Shown: one piece after another, positions 21,888-35,300 of the stretch
Layout of the letters: each line of letters begins with the position of its first letter
Position numbering within the stretch: the first letter of the stretch is position 1
Notes under the pieces: generated by a model
The model's input: the letters and a program-made list of their open reading frames with translations, nothing else
Databases searched by the model: none
What the model was told of the DNA's origin: nothing
Made by a program: the position numbers and the translations under genes
NCBI GenBank assembly: GCA_934045905.1
Contig: OW203762.1
Span: 51,423,411-51,487,410, forward strand
Direction: 5' to 3'
Length of the DNA stretch: 64,000 bases
DNA from: Leuctra nigra
Lineage: Eukaryota; Arthropoda; Insecta; Plecoptera; Leuctridae

Positions 21888-24771
21888 TCATTGAGGGTGC
21901 AACGCAATTACAAACTTGGGACCAAAAGGTGGAGTATACTTGATACCAAGTTCCTTGAACACTTGGATAGGAAGTGCCAGGTTGCACAAGTAGATCTTGC
22001 CGTTGAGAGGGGTGTGTGCGAGGGGCAGCAAGGGAACCAGTGAGAACTTGGTGTCGACGAATGGAGAACCCAAGGGAGGCGGGTCCAGCGCGAGGACTGG
22101 AGCTCGCTTCTCATTGGCCCAGCGAGCGACGGCAGGGTAGCCAGCAGGCAGCGAGTCAATGTGACTGGCACACGACATCACGATCAAGTCAACGGAGGAT
22201 GGCAAGTCAGTCACCTGACAGAAACACAGGTTGATCCTAATAATAAGCTTGTACTAAACCAATATATTTATTATAGGTAGAACAGTTCATTCAACTTATG
22301 TCTGAGCTCTCACCAGAATGTGCTGCTCCTCAGTTATTCTGCTAGGCTGAGAAAGACTACATTGCAAGTTGAGCGTGCAATGAAGTCTTTCTTGGCCTAA
22401 CAGAACAACTGACGGTGGCTCTGTCTGGTGAGGGTTCAGACACGCTGGACAGACTGTTATTTTAAATTTAAAAAAATGCAGAAATGTAAAATTTACCTAA
22501 TCTAATCAAAACATTCAAAATAAAACCAAATGAAAGACTCGGTAAAAAAATTCCTAAGTTGACTGTTTTGAGTTGAAGCAATTTTTCACTATTTCAAATA
22601 TCTACATTTATTTAATAAATGCAACTATACCAGTTTTGATATTTTAAAAACCCCCAGATGTATTCACAACATGGTTTAACTCCTTTATGTTCCCAATGTT
22701 ATGTAAGTCAACGTCGAATAATATCAAATTTACTAAATTTCAGGGTACATTGACATTGACAGGGTATGACATTGAGGACACTAACTTTTATTGACTAAAA
22801 TTAGCATCGATGTGCCAATACACTTGCCACCTGATGAGCACCTACCTGAACGCTGATGACGAGCTTGTTTCCCGTCAGTCGATAGAGAGCCACTTCATTC
22901 GCCAGGCGGGGAGTCATGTTCACGGGGTCCAACAGAAACACCACCGTCTTCACACCGTGACTCGCGAGTTGCCGAGCAGCATTCACTCCGAACTGCACAG
23001 AAGATAACAAATCACTAATGAATCGCACGTGGTCATAACTCATAATGTGACTGCCACAAGTGGGTAATAAAATTACCTACCTACACTTAAATTACTTACT
23101 ACTACACAATATAAAAATTACAAATTTAACAAGTAAATTTCACAAACATACCTACATGGGAACTTTGGTATTTGGAGCATGCAAATCAATTAAAGTGCCA
23201 ATTTTATTTGGAGTGTCATTCACTTACTTCACGCAAATTTGTCGAAAAACTGAAAACTGAAGACAGATGTAGCCTATACTTTCATGCTATAATTTCTGTG
23301 TACCTACTTCAATCAATTCCTATGTTTTTTATAAAAGCATGATAGCTCTTGGACAAAGTAACTTCAAAAGACTACTAAGCTCTTTCTCAAGTTGCAAATT
23401 CTCTGGCTGCAAAATGCTCTAAATGTGTAACGACGTCTTGTGTCTCGTGCAAGTTTACTTATTTACCGATAGAATAATACATCTCACTTTTAATGAGACG
23501 TCAACATACTTCTCCCTGCCTGTTCGATCCACACAGAGCTGCTACCGTTGGCCACTGATGAGCATTGTGCGGATTGAGTCGGTGGCCGCCTCCCAACAAC
23601 TGCAAGGTCATCTCGGTAGTCGCGCGACCCATCAGCTCGGTCTGTCGTTCGGGGCTCAGTCCACATCGCTCGGAAACTTGGAATAACTGCTGGCGCAGCT
23701 CCAGTGTTACACTGCAACAGGTAAATTATGTTACGGAAAGTACTTACTTACATTTGTCCAAACACTGTTCAACACATTGTTATTGAATAATTATGTATAA
23801 ATAACAATGCTCTCTGCTTTCCTCTCTACATACCTGGGAATTATGAGGCCATCATCAGTCACATACTCAACGGTGCCCGGAGACGGGACTGTGATTTGGC
23901 GCCATACAGTTGGCGCACTGGCAATCACATTCTCGTCGTGTCGATATTGAGGAACCCGCCCATCAGTTTGTTTCACAACATCTGGCCGCTGAGATGCTTT
24001 AATCTCTTGGTACACTGCCTTCTTGTTAAATAATGCTAAGTTCTTCTCAAAGTCAAAGTCTTGCTCTATTAGATGATCGATTGGAGTGCCAAAACAAGCT
24101 TCATCCCTGTCGGTCCATTTTGATCTTGTTTTGTCTTTTTTAGAATTAGGTGTTCGACTCTCAGTAGACGTGGTTGGTAGCCTGGATTCTGCTGCAGAGT
24201 TTTTTGGAGAACCCTGTAGTACTTTATTTCCTATCCCAGCTAGACTTTCACTAACAGATCGGCCAGCTCGCTTAGCAACAGGTTTTTTAACTCTGGTGCC
24301 GGAACACTCAAAAGCAGCACTTTCTTCCTTGGCTTCATCAATGATGGAGATATTCAATATATCATCAGCACTGTAAGCAATAAATACGTTGATAATTGTA
24401 CATGATGTGAGAGATCTTAGGTATTGAGGTTAGGTCCTAAGTAAAATCTAGTGGTATAGGCTCTACTGCTACTACTAGTTTAGACAACCCTTTGAATTCT
24501 CATTCAACATAATTAGTTGTTCTTACTAATTGAGCCCATTTCTACATAGTGGTATATCACCACTTTATAGTAGATAAACAGGTAACAGGTAGATAAAAAG
24601 AGTAACTTGCCTGATAATTGTTTTAGCTGTAGGAAATGGAACCCCATTTTTATAGACATCAGAGAGGGTTATCGCCTGTGTATTTGCATCAACACTACTT
24701 ATGCGTCCCTGGAATGATCCCAATGTATCCTTGCAGTCAATTGATACGACATACCCAGTAAACTGTGTCAT
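21888..24771 (-). CDS. Edc3: Enhancer of mRNA-decapping protein 3 (5 exons, 457 aa)
   Basis: Exons on the minus strand are 24771-24611, 24370-23834, 23711-23510, 22992-22846 and 22214-21888; all phases fit. Exon 1 and the start of exon 2 make an LSm16-type fold (residues 1-66: MTQFTGYVVSIDCKDTLGSF, then NGVPFPTAKTIISADDILNI). Exon 2 carries the FDF motif (159-161) in FGTPIDHLIEQDFDFEKN, which in other animals binds the DDX6/Me31B helicase. Exons 3-5 form the YjeF-N (Rossmann-like) dimer domain (about 234-457), with LLGGGHRLNPHNAHQWPTVA matching human EDC3 LLGGPNRLNPKN. EDC3 scaffolds decapping in cytoplasmic P-bodies. Intron 1 uses a GC donor. A MITE lies about 90 bp upstream of the ATG. Confidence 0.95.
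22299..22442. mobile_element. Foldback MITE, 144 bp, in EDC3 intron 4
   Basis: The ends TGTCTGAGCTCTCACCAGA and TCTGGTGAGGGTTCAGACA are imperfect inverted repeats. The pairing continues inward for about 60 bp per arm with mismatches (cagttattctgctaggctga against its counterpart around 22396-22414), leaving a loop near the middle. There is no coding capacity. The target duplication is unclear, so the superfamily is not assigned. Confidence 0.75.
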
Positions 24772-26303
24772 TTTACTTATTTATCAATAAAAACTTGTAA
24801 AATAACCCAACACTTGTTGTACGTCAAATTACTAACCAAACCCCCACGCAGCCACGCCAGAGCGAATGGAAATCACAGCCTTGTATACCTAAGATGAATA
24901 GTGTATCCACTGAGCACAAAAACGTGTAACATTTTTTGAGAATAAAATATGACCTTGAACTGTCTCGAGAACGACGCGATCCTGGCGGCATATGGGGGAA
25001 CTACATAGTGTTAAGATTTTATTATCTTATTTACCCTTTGTTATTGCATTTATTAAACCAAAGTTGTTTTATTTAAATAATAATATAATAATAATAATTC
25101 AAAATATGTTCCTAAAATGGCATTTTGAATGAGAAATTATATTAAAATTTCATAGTTGAATCTTTGACCGCAGCGCAGACTAGCGCTGCGATCGAGAGAC
25201 AATCAAACTCGCCGCCCAAAATCATCTACATTCGATTTCCATTCGCTCTGGCCACGCTAAGGATTCCACCGCCTTCTGTTCCATGAAATCGTAAGAAGGC
25301 AGTGGGTGAAAGAGCCGCCATTATTCAAAAACGCAATTTTCGAAAATAATAACTGTAGAACTTACAATATTTAACCCACAACCATAGAACTTTAAGGTAT
25401 ATATATATTTTTTAAATACAAATAAATCCATAAAAGTACCAGTTAGATGTTTTGGTCCGCGTAATACGTCAAATAAGAACCATTTAGATTCTCTATAGGT
25501 AATCCCTATTATATTATCATTCCCTTTTAAAAATACATTAATTTATATTTTTTTTATTAAATATATTTTACAATTTTAAACAAATAATACTTATTTAAAA
25601 ACTAAAGGTTTTAAAAATAATATCATATCAAAAAAATCCTAAATCCACTGAACAGCAAAATTAAATGTCATTTAGTTGACAGTTAGCCAACAATATTTTT
25701 ATATCATCTTGCAGTGTATATTTATAATATAATAAAATTAAATATATATTTATTGTTAATATAGAGTCACAAGAAGCTTCAGTTCAACACTAAAATTACT
25801 AAAAAAAAAAAAATCTGTTAGTACTTACTACCTACTCAGATTTTTATCTTTGCTTTCTGTTGAGTTCTCTAGATAAAAAAAATATTGGAACAATTATTTT
25901 TTACACAATGCATTCTTAGCTGCACAATAATTGTATTTATTGTATTTCATATAATATAAAATTTGGTAGGTAATCAATGATAAAATATATCTGTTCTTCA
26001 AGAGCCGTGAGCATGACAAATTAATAGGAAATCTTTGTAAACTACATTTATTACATACTATTATACAATAATACACAATTTATTAATACCTATAATAATG
26101 TGATAAATAAGATTAATATGTTAACCTAGAGTACAGGAACATTGATGGTCATCTCCTTGCATAGCCTTTTGAGTGTTTCATCTTTTCTAAAAGATCCTGT
26201 TTATAGCAAGCAAGAAAGTTCGCCGGTAAGCAGTCAGCACAACAACTAGGTACACTCGGTACATAATCACCCGGCATTATAAGACATACACATTGGCACG
26301 AGG
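24772..26303. other. Intergenic DNA between EDC3 5' end and ABCG 3' end
   Basis: It contains the 393-bp MITE at 24858-25250 and very AT-rich sequence. On the minus strand AATAAA hexamers at 26079-26084 and 26047-26052 can serve the ABCG transcript. No gene is seen. Confidence 0.5.
24858..25250. mobile_element. TIR element (MITE), 393 bp, next to EDC3 start
   Basis: It starts CAGAGCGAATGGAAATC and ends with the exact reverse complement GATTTCCATTCGCTCTG. The 7 bases GCCACGC flank it on both sides (24851-24857 and 25251-25257). No coding capacity. The CA...TG ends and 7-8 bp duplication suggest hAT-like mobilisation; this is inference. It lies only 86 bp from the EDC3 start codon and so probably covers or borders the promoter. 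Confidence 0.8.
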
Positions 26304-29300
26304 TCACCTCTTGTGATTCAGTTGGTAGAGGAGTACTAGATAACTCATAAATCGTAAGCCAAGGTTCAACATGAAAAGTACTATGACATTTAACAAATAG
26401 TCGGCATTGTCCATGGCCAGTTCTTGAAGAAACCGGTTTGGCAATGTGAAGTGACAGTAATCGGCGTTGCACTCGAGTCGCTCGCGGTTATATCCGTACA
26501 CAGCAATCATCACGCCCTCGAGACCATATTTCAAGAAGCTAACGTGGAACAGCCACTGGAAGTACGATGGAGCGTCCTTCATGTGAATGAAGAATCCAGA
26601 GAAGATTGTGAATGGCATGATCGCCAGTGGACCAAACACCATTCCATTCTGGAAGTACACAAAAGCAATTAGAAGAAAGTAATAAAACCTTATTAAATAT
26701 TCATCATTAGATTAGATTAGATTAGATTATTTATTTATTTTTTGTTTGTGACCATTTTCATGGTATAACACGTCAATTACAATATAATATCATAATAAAA
26801 ATAACATACTGCCATACAATACATACATTAAAATCATAATTCATAAATAAGCTACAACTATAAACACGTACATAAATTAATGATCAAAAGATAAAAATTC
26901 ATCAAAACTATAAAAACAATTTTTAATAAGGAACATTTTTAAGTTACATTTAAAAATATGAAGAAATATGAATATTAAAAATTTTCTGAATGAACTATAT
27001 AAAAATGTTTTAAATTAAAAGAATTAAAGTTAAAATGTGCTGAAATGTATTCAAATATTTTGTAGAGTGAAATTAAAAGAACAGGGTTCGATAAAAATAA
27101 AATAAAATAAAAAGTGACAATAATAGTACCAAAGTGCATGATGGGTTAGAGAAATTGTCACAGAAGATCTCTTCTAAATCGTGAATTAGTATTTATTTAA
27201 AATGTATTTATCAGATTAGTAAGTAATCTTAAGACTTTTCTTAAGACTTTCCTTCCCCTATTTTACCTATTCTCAAAAGCATTCAACAACAAACATTTTA
27301 ATATTTACTGCCTCCAATATAGCAAAGAGATTGTTCCAACCTGGACAGACATGGAGACACCAACCAACAGCCCGATGCTTTGTGCTACCAGGGATACCAA
27401 CACACACATGATGACGAAGAGAACGAAGCGACCCAGCTCGGGAGGCTGGGCTGTCATGAAGTAGACGACCAGTGAGTAGCCCACTGTACACAGCACCTGT
27501 GGATGCAGAATACGTCACTTGAGCCGCAGCAGATAACAAATTCATCATCATCGATGTCATACCTATAGGATTTTGTGACGAGTTCAAATGAACAGATCAA
27601 CTGTTTTGTAATCCAAATCAACAAAATACTTATTTGTGAAATGATAGTTCAGGCTGGTTTATCTTGGTTAAAATCCCATGGTAAACGAAAAATAAAATGC
27701 AAAAATTGCCAGAACAGTTACTAACCTGTATTGGTGTGTCTGCGAGGGTGATTGCTAGATAGTATGACTTGAGCGAGTACCAACGATTGAAGTATTCACG
27801 AGAAATTATAGGAATCTCGTACGGAACTGCAACAATCAACACGATTGGAATTTACTCTTAATTAGAAACCATCCGCAGTGATCTATTTTCATATGAAAGC
27901 TTGAAACCCTGAGGTTGAATAATGATCATATTTATAATTTATTATATTTTGCTGAGGCCAATGCTAGACAGTAGAAATAAATTATTACTTATTAGGTATA
28001 TTATTTGTGGAGATAGTCATCCTTGATGAGAAGTATAAATGTAGGTAGACATATAATATTTTCCTGGTAAAACATCTTCCAAATTCAATTGAACTCTGTG
28101 ATATAATTACTAAAGTTCGTTCACGGTAAGAATATCTCTGACGTTTTAGTCGATCACGTCGTTCATTAGTCGTTCACATGAACACTGCCCTGTCAATGCA
28201 GGGCAGTGGGTTTTTCGAGAAATTGTATAAATTATGTGAAATACACACTTTTTAATAGTAGAAAATATTAGAAAACTTCAATAAAACTGATTTATCTTCA
28301 TCTACAGTCGTCTTTTACATATTTTTTGAATATTGATATTTACATGTGTAGGTATACAATTGTTCGCTAGACTACAGTAGTACACGGCTGCCATTACGCC
28401 TTGATATTCTAAATGTGAACGAACTTTAGCACATGTGTGTCAAAGCAATGGGGTTGCTCACGCAAAACTATTGTAGATGGCGCTCCTGTCCTAACCGTAA
28501 TAAGAACCAATCAAAATGCCGAGAGAGAGCCAATCAAAATGCAGAGCGGAATGGAATATTTTTAAACCTTGGCGGAAGTTTGATTCAGAGATCTTGGATT
28601 CAGAGACCAACCAATCAGAGAGAGACACCTCCAATGCCGCTAGCGCTGCGAGTGAGAGCAAATGGCAGTGAACAACCCCATTAGAAAAGTGCTAATCAAA
28701 ATTGACATCGATAGCTTGTTAAGATACTGAATTTCAGTCAGCCAAGAGTAGGGATATTCTGTGGTCTATTGACTGGTCAAAGACTCACTGTTTATTTAAA
28801 GTACAGGCTAATTAGGTACACTGTCTAAATAGTTAATGAAATGTTAGTTAGTAAAAAATGGCAAAAGAAAGAAGTAGGGAGAAGTTGAGAACAATCCAAG
28901 GTTTTTCAAAAAGACGCAAATTTTCTGTCTTTTTTCGAGTAATTTGTTAGTGTACACTCATGGATAAACCCATTGCGCGTTTCTGCCATAAAATCGAATA
29001 CTAGTGAATCACGTAATTTCTATGGACTTTGGATGTACACCCAACAATTCATAAAACGGTATTTGAACGAAACAGAATGGCTGCTGGTCAGGTTCCTTGA
29101 CAATCAATCCTTGTATCAATGAAATCAGAGCTCATCTACTAGAGGTAGATGACGTGTAAGCATAGACTTAATTGGATGATGCCATCACATTTTTTCCAGC
29201 CAATCCATTTCTTTCAAATACCGTTTTATGAATTGTCGAGTGTACATGTTATAAGCTTACCTACTTTAATAAAAAAAATCCTATAAACGAATTGCTTAAC

Positions 29301-32300
29301 TTTTACCAAAAAATGTATTTGATCGTCAATTGACCAATGTAGATCTGACCAAACTACGACGTCATAAAACAAAAGTCAATGTTTGGTCACAACCAAAGAG
29401 CTTGTATACACAACAAATTGAACACATGATATTATTAGAATAATGTTGAATTCGTACAGAATTTAACAGTTTTACAATCAACAAATTGCCGTTAATAATA
29501 GTATTGCTTTAAGCTATCTACTTGAATATTGTTCAGTCTTAATTAACTTCTCATAAGAGAGGAAGGGCCTTTTTAAGTTGACGAAACTATCCAGTGACAG
29601 ACGCCATTAAAAAGTAAAACGCTTTGGCAACATACCTGGCAATATATAATTTGTTTCGTTGTAGCATCTGTAATAATTGTCCAGCAAATCATCAAACATG
29701 ATTTATATGATTTAAATATATTGATTGTACTATTTCAAGTGATAAATTAAACTAGATTAAACACGTGTGAGCTATTTCTTTGATCTTTCTAAATTTCATT
29801 TGTTTGAATGAAAAATTGTTTTTTCTAACAACCCTGGAGTTACCATGGTAATACTTTTGTCTTTCATAAGGCAACGCCCACCTACATTGGTCAATAGGCC
29901 ATTTAAGAAAGTAAAGATACATCTGTTGGTGAAGTGTGGTACTAATGTTATCAGGCTTAAACGCATGCGCAGTGCGCACTTCAAAGGACTCGGCGTGACG
30001 TCATCCCACCCATAGCCTTCTCGAAAACAACACGTAAATATGACAGACACTAAACAGAACTAGTCATTACATACTAGACGGCTGTGGACCTGTCAGGCTT
30101 TATCGCATGCGCTTTGACTTTCTTAAATGGCCTATTGACCAAAAAGTATTTGACCAGTCAATAGTGAATCACATAATTTCTTTCTATGGACTTTGGATAT
30201 ATGCAGAGCCAGTTGTGGTGATAAAAAAGAGCCAAAATTCGTTTTCAACATTCTGAAAGTAGGGAATTAGTGGTGATTATGTGAATTTTTGCGATTGGTG
30301 GTGAAATGGAAAAAAAATGATTTTTGTAAGAACAAGTGTGAAATATGACGCGCGAGCGAGTGTGCATGCGCACCCCTGTTCAAGGTCATGTAGATGCGTC
30401 ATTCCATGCTCAGCAGCCAACCAGCTGGCACCCCCATACACTCTTTGGCTGGCACTGACAGCTGGCTTACGAAGAAAACAGTGTGATTCTTTCTATTTCG
30501 TGGTACTTTAGACACAGATCGAGGACAATTTTGTAAAATATATACTCGGAATCGGGAAATGTTGCAAAAAACGTAGGTTTGGGACAAAATCGCGTGAAAT
30601 CACGAGAATTCGTCAATATCGCGTCAAAACACAAATTTCGCAAAAATTCGCGAGAAAAAGATACATATTTTTGGAATCAGTAGTGTATGAAACGTAAAGA
30701 TATGACAGAAAATTCATGTTTCTAAACATTTCGCGTTTATCGTGGAAACCATAAGCAACTGGCCCTTGATATATGTTTTTTTAGTTTGCTTTTTTCAAAA
30801 ACAAATATACTTACCTTACCTATTAAGTGGATTGCTTAACTTTTACCAAAAAAGTATTTGACCGGTCAAATTACATTGCACTACCCACAAGACAAGTTTT
30901 AAAATCCACAACCAACGAGAGATGTTCGTGTGCAATGATAGGTACTTACATGTGAGTATCATTGAAGAGAATGAGGTGAACATGAGGAACATGACACAGA
31001 AGTAGAGGAGACTGAAGTTGTCGATCACATGAGCTGCTTCGTTGCCGATGCGGAAATACAACGCTCCGATGAGGAAACCGATCACAACGTGCATCAGCAT
31101 TCGAGTCTGCGTTAGAGACTGCCAAGAAAACAAACAACAATTAGTTAAGGGAATCAGAAAAAGTAATATTTCATGCATACTTTACTTACAATGGCATCCC
31201 TAACTGTTGTATCAAATTCCTATTCAAGTGGTTACCCTCCATTCTAATTGCAAGGTTCTAGAATTGAGAACTTGATAAGGCTGAACTGCTGAATGTATAT
31301 CTTGCAATTTGAATTCTCCAATATTGTTTTTTAAATTTAGGAAGTACTCCAATGATCTTTGATTGTATCTTTTGCTTAGTTAGTATGGATATCATATAAT
31401 TTTATAATTAATATATAATAGTAGATCTGTCACTGGCGACAGGTCTATTAAGATACAGAGATAGTAAAGATCAAGATTCAAGTAGTACTATTCTATCAAG
31501 TACCTAGGAAATATTCAATCAGTGTTAATTTATTGTTTTACTTATTTTAATTGGTCACTACTAAAATGCAATCAATTCTTAGATTTACATTCAATGGCCT
31601 CCAAAACCGAAGTCCAGAGAAAAAACAATTTGATTGAAGATTTCCATACCTTGTCTCTCATGAGAAGGAGGAATGTTCGCTTGAGTAAGATGATGAATTG
31701 AGACCAGAAGTTTGCCTGGTACAGCCGGTTGGAAATCTCTTGTCGAGGAGGAGAGGGCACAAGGGTTGGGGTGGGAGGAATCTGGGGGGCGCGTACTGGA
31801 GTCATCTGACCGCTTGCCATGGCCTGGGCTGGAACATAACACATATTATGTACTTTCAGGTTCAACACAAGAATCATTTTATTCCCATTGTCTCATTCAA
31901 AGATTCTCATACTGATTGATACCTACTAAAAAGAAAATATATACCAATACCATGCATTTTGGATTTTTTTTTTCTAATGTCAGAAAGTGTTCATCATTGT
32001 GAAAGTCCTGAAAGAAAAAGTATGATCCTAACATACACTACACTAAAATAGTGATACGTGAAATAAAAAAGGGGGATTGAAGAAACCTTTCCTCCAGGTA
32101 ATTCGTTTTGGTTCCATTTTTAAGATGATCATCACACTTTTTGTTTCAATGATTTTCTTTGGATTTAAAAAAAATACATTTAATTGCATGCTTCAGATAG
32201 GTAGGCACCTATGTACCTACAATTCAAATTTCTAAAAGTTTTCTTAGCACATTAATAAAATAAAATAGGTACCTATCAGCCTCATGCTCAAAAGAATTTT

Positions 32301-35300
32301 TAGATTTATCGACGCAAGTGACCAGAGTCTACTGGATTCGGTCCTTAAGATTCTTAGCTCACGGGCTTGTGATGTTGAGGACTGACACCCGCAAATATCT
32401 ACTTGCGGACGCAACTTCTTTTGAGCATGAGGCTGTATGTGATTTCCTATCTCACTTGACAACTTCATAACATCTAGTATACCTACCTAACACCCAGATA
32501 TTTTTTTAACAGATATGATTTTATTTCAGATAAACAAAGGTGTGTTTATATGTAGGTATATACACAACCTATTTTAACAATCATGAGGTTCCCGACGTAT
32601 TCCATCCGGAGAAATTCTGTATAGTACTTGTTTGACATTTGTTCCAATGTGTCCTGTCAGTATGACTGGTAATTGTACAACTTGACTCTTTTACTCACTT
32701 ATATGAGATGGTAGATAGCGCTTCTTGGTGCTTCTCAACCTCCAGGCGTTGCTCTTGCCGTTGTCAATACTTTGTACCAAGGACTCCACCACCGACTCAC
32801 CGTACTCTCCAGTAGACACTTCTAGAACTGGAAACACATTCTATTAGCAATGTGGCCGATTAAAAGTGTGCTAGGATAGGTACCTAATAGTATCTATTAC
32901 GTAGTACCGAATACTTGTAATAATTGCTGATAGGTTGTAGAAAGAAAATTCATTTGGGATGATCGTCGGCATGTATCAGGTCAAGGATGAGTCAAAATCG
33001 ATCATGACGGTTGCAAAGGCAGAGAAGGAACTAGAACTTCTTATTGTAGTCAACATGTTTCCGACAATCTTATGATCAGTTATAAGGGGCTGTGCATAAA
33101 GGACGTAAAGCTAAAAATGGGATATTTTGACACCCCCCCCCCCCCCCTAAAAGGACGTCACAAATCTATCTCGACCCCCCCTTAAATAGAGTATTTTTGA
33201 CTGTAAAATGTATCAGAATTTATTGTTTTTAGCAAAATTTCCAGTCCCGACATATCAACTGAAATTTAATAATGCTTGAAAATATCTATATCAAAACGTG
33301 ACGTCCTACTGCCTCCAGACCCCACCCTCCCCCCTGTCACACGGTGTCCCATACTGGTGCACCCCCCCCCCCCCTCCCCCCTGAAGCGTGACGTCCTTTA
33401 TGCACAGCCCCTAAACATGATTATATACATTAAATATCCCTTTCAGACCCAGGCAAAAAAATTATTTTGATAGATGTTTGGAAAGTTTGATTTTCTTCCC
33501 ACCATATGAATGATTACTAAGTTTTAAGAGTTGTGACCCAACCCAAAAGATTGTGTAGTTCATATATTCATCGTTAATCAACAGTTATGTTGTTCGTTTT
33601 TCTTCACAGATGTCACTTATGAGTTATACTTATAACATTTATCAAAACAACTGCTACCACGGCACAACGGCAAGGTCCGAAAAAGAACATCCTAATGAAG
33701 TTTTTCATGTTATAATGCTTACGAAAATCTGCTGGGTTGTGATAGGCTGGGCACTTGAGGTCCAAGCGATCGAGGTAGGTGAGCACCTGTGTCACAGCCC
33801 CTTGGTAGATGCACCTGCCATCGGCCAGCGAGTACAAGTGATCGAACATCTCAAACAGTAACGCAGATGGCTGATGGATCGTGCACACAATCGTGCGACC
33901 TTCCTGAGCAAGAAGTTTCAACACCGACACACACTGTTTCGAAGTTGAGCTGTCCAGTCCACTAGAACATTAGCAATCATTTACACAAAACATTACAACA
34001 AATGTTTTCTATTGTAACGGAAAGCAAGTTCTATAAAATAATTAATTATCAGAACTCAAGTCAATGTCATCAACAATAATTTTGGCATAAAATAAGATTG
34101 GTAGAAACAAACTGTAATTGATATGAACTGGGGTTATTTAAGGTGTGGCGGTTCAAATACTCCCGCCAGCAACAGAAGACGGCGTACGCTAGCGCCGGAA
34201 GACTGGCGGGTAATCTAATTTAATCTAAATATCTTGATACAGAGCGTAGTAATACAGAGCTGCTACACTAGGTTCTCATTCCCTCTGCCGCTTCCGCCTT
34301 CTTCTCCCTCTAGTTCTCCTCTCTGCCGCCAGTCTTCCGGCGCTATAGCGTACGCCGTCTTCTGTTGCTGGCGGGAGTATTTGAACCGCCCACATTATTT
34401 TGGCAGCTTAATCAATTAAGTCAGTTTACACAATGTTAACACTTTATTTCATTTAGTTCAATTCTGCAACCTGAATATGATCACATTAAAAAAAGAAACA
34501 ATTGCCTTTCTAAAACCTTTAGAAGAGTAGGTATCTGATAAATACCTGGTAGGTTCATCGAAGAACATGACTGGAGGATTGTTGACTAATTCCTGAGCAA
34601 TGGCAAGCCTCTTTCGCTGACCCCCGGACAAGTTTCCACTCATCGTCTTCCTGGACTCGGACAGCCCGAGAGCACGAAGAATCTCTTCTACCTGACAAAA
34701 GTGAATATACAGACATCGTCGTAACAAACAATCATTTGTCATTGGGACCCGTTAGTGCAGTTCAACAATTATGGCCTTCAGTCCTCATCACCAAACTCTA
34801 AACGCTCTTACAAAAGTAAGAGACAAAAAGCGAACCGTCCTCATAGTAAAATGGACATAATATCAACACCTAGCACACACTGCTTCACGGGTCCTAGATT
34901 TATTTTCTGTACCCTCTTTTGTACTTTTTGTACACATTTTATCAAGGAATTCATCGTGTTTTATTGTAGACATAAAATTTTGATACACAAAATCAAATAA
35001 TTTGTAAAAATCAGAAATGTAAGTAGATTAATTGGCAAGTTATTTTTGTAACCGACTTACTCTCTCTTGCCGCTGTACATACGACAGTTTAGCTCCGGTC
35101 TTGAGACTTGCTGCGATCATCATGGCCTCCTGCACGGTCAGAAGCGGCTGCAGTTTGTCATCCTGCATGATGTAACAAGAATGGCGGCGAAATTCTCGTT
35201 CATCTCGGTCCTCACCGTTGGTCATCACCGAACCAGTCACGCCGTCCCGCCTGAAACATTCAACCTATTTTACTGAGAAAACAAGATGGCAATACAACTT

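Noticed and set aside
26149..26472. 107-residue minus-strand frame overlapping the last ABCG exon
   Set aside because: It is out of frame with the ABCG C-terminus, which matches ABCG1 in the other frame to its TGA.
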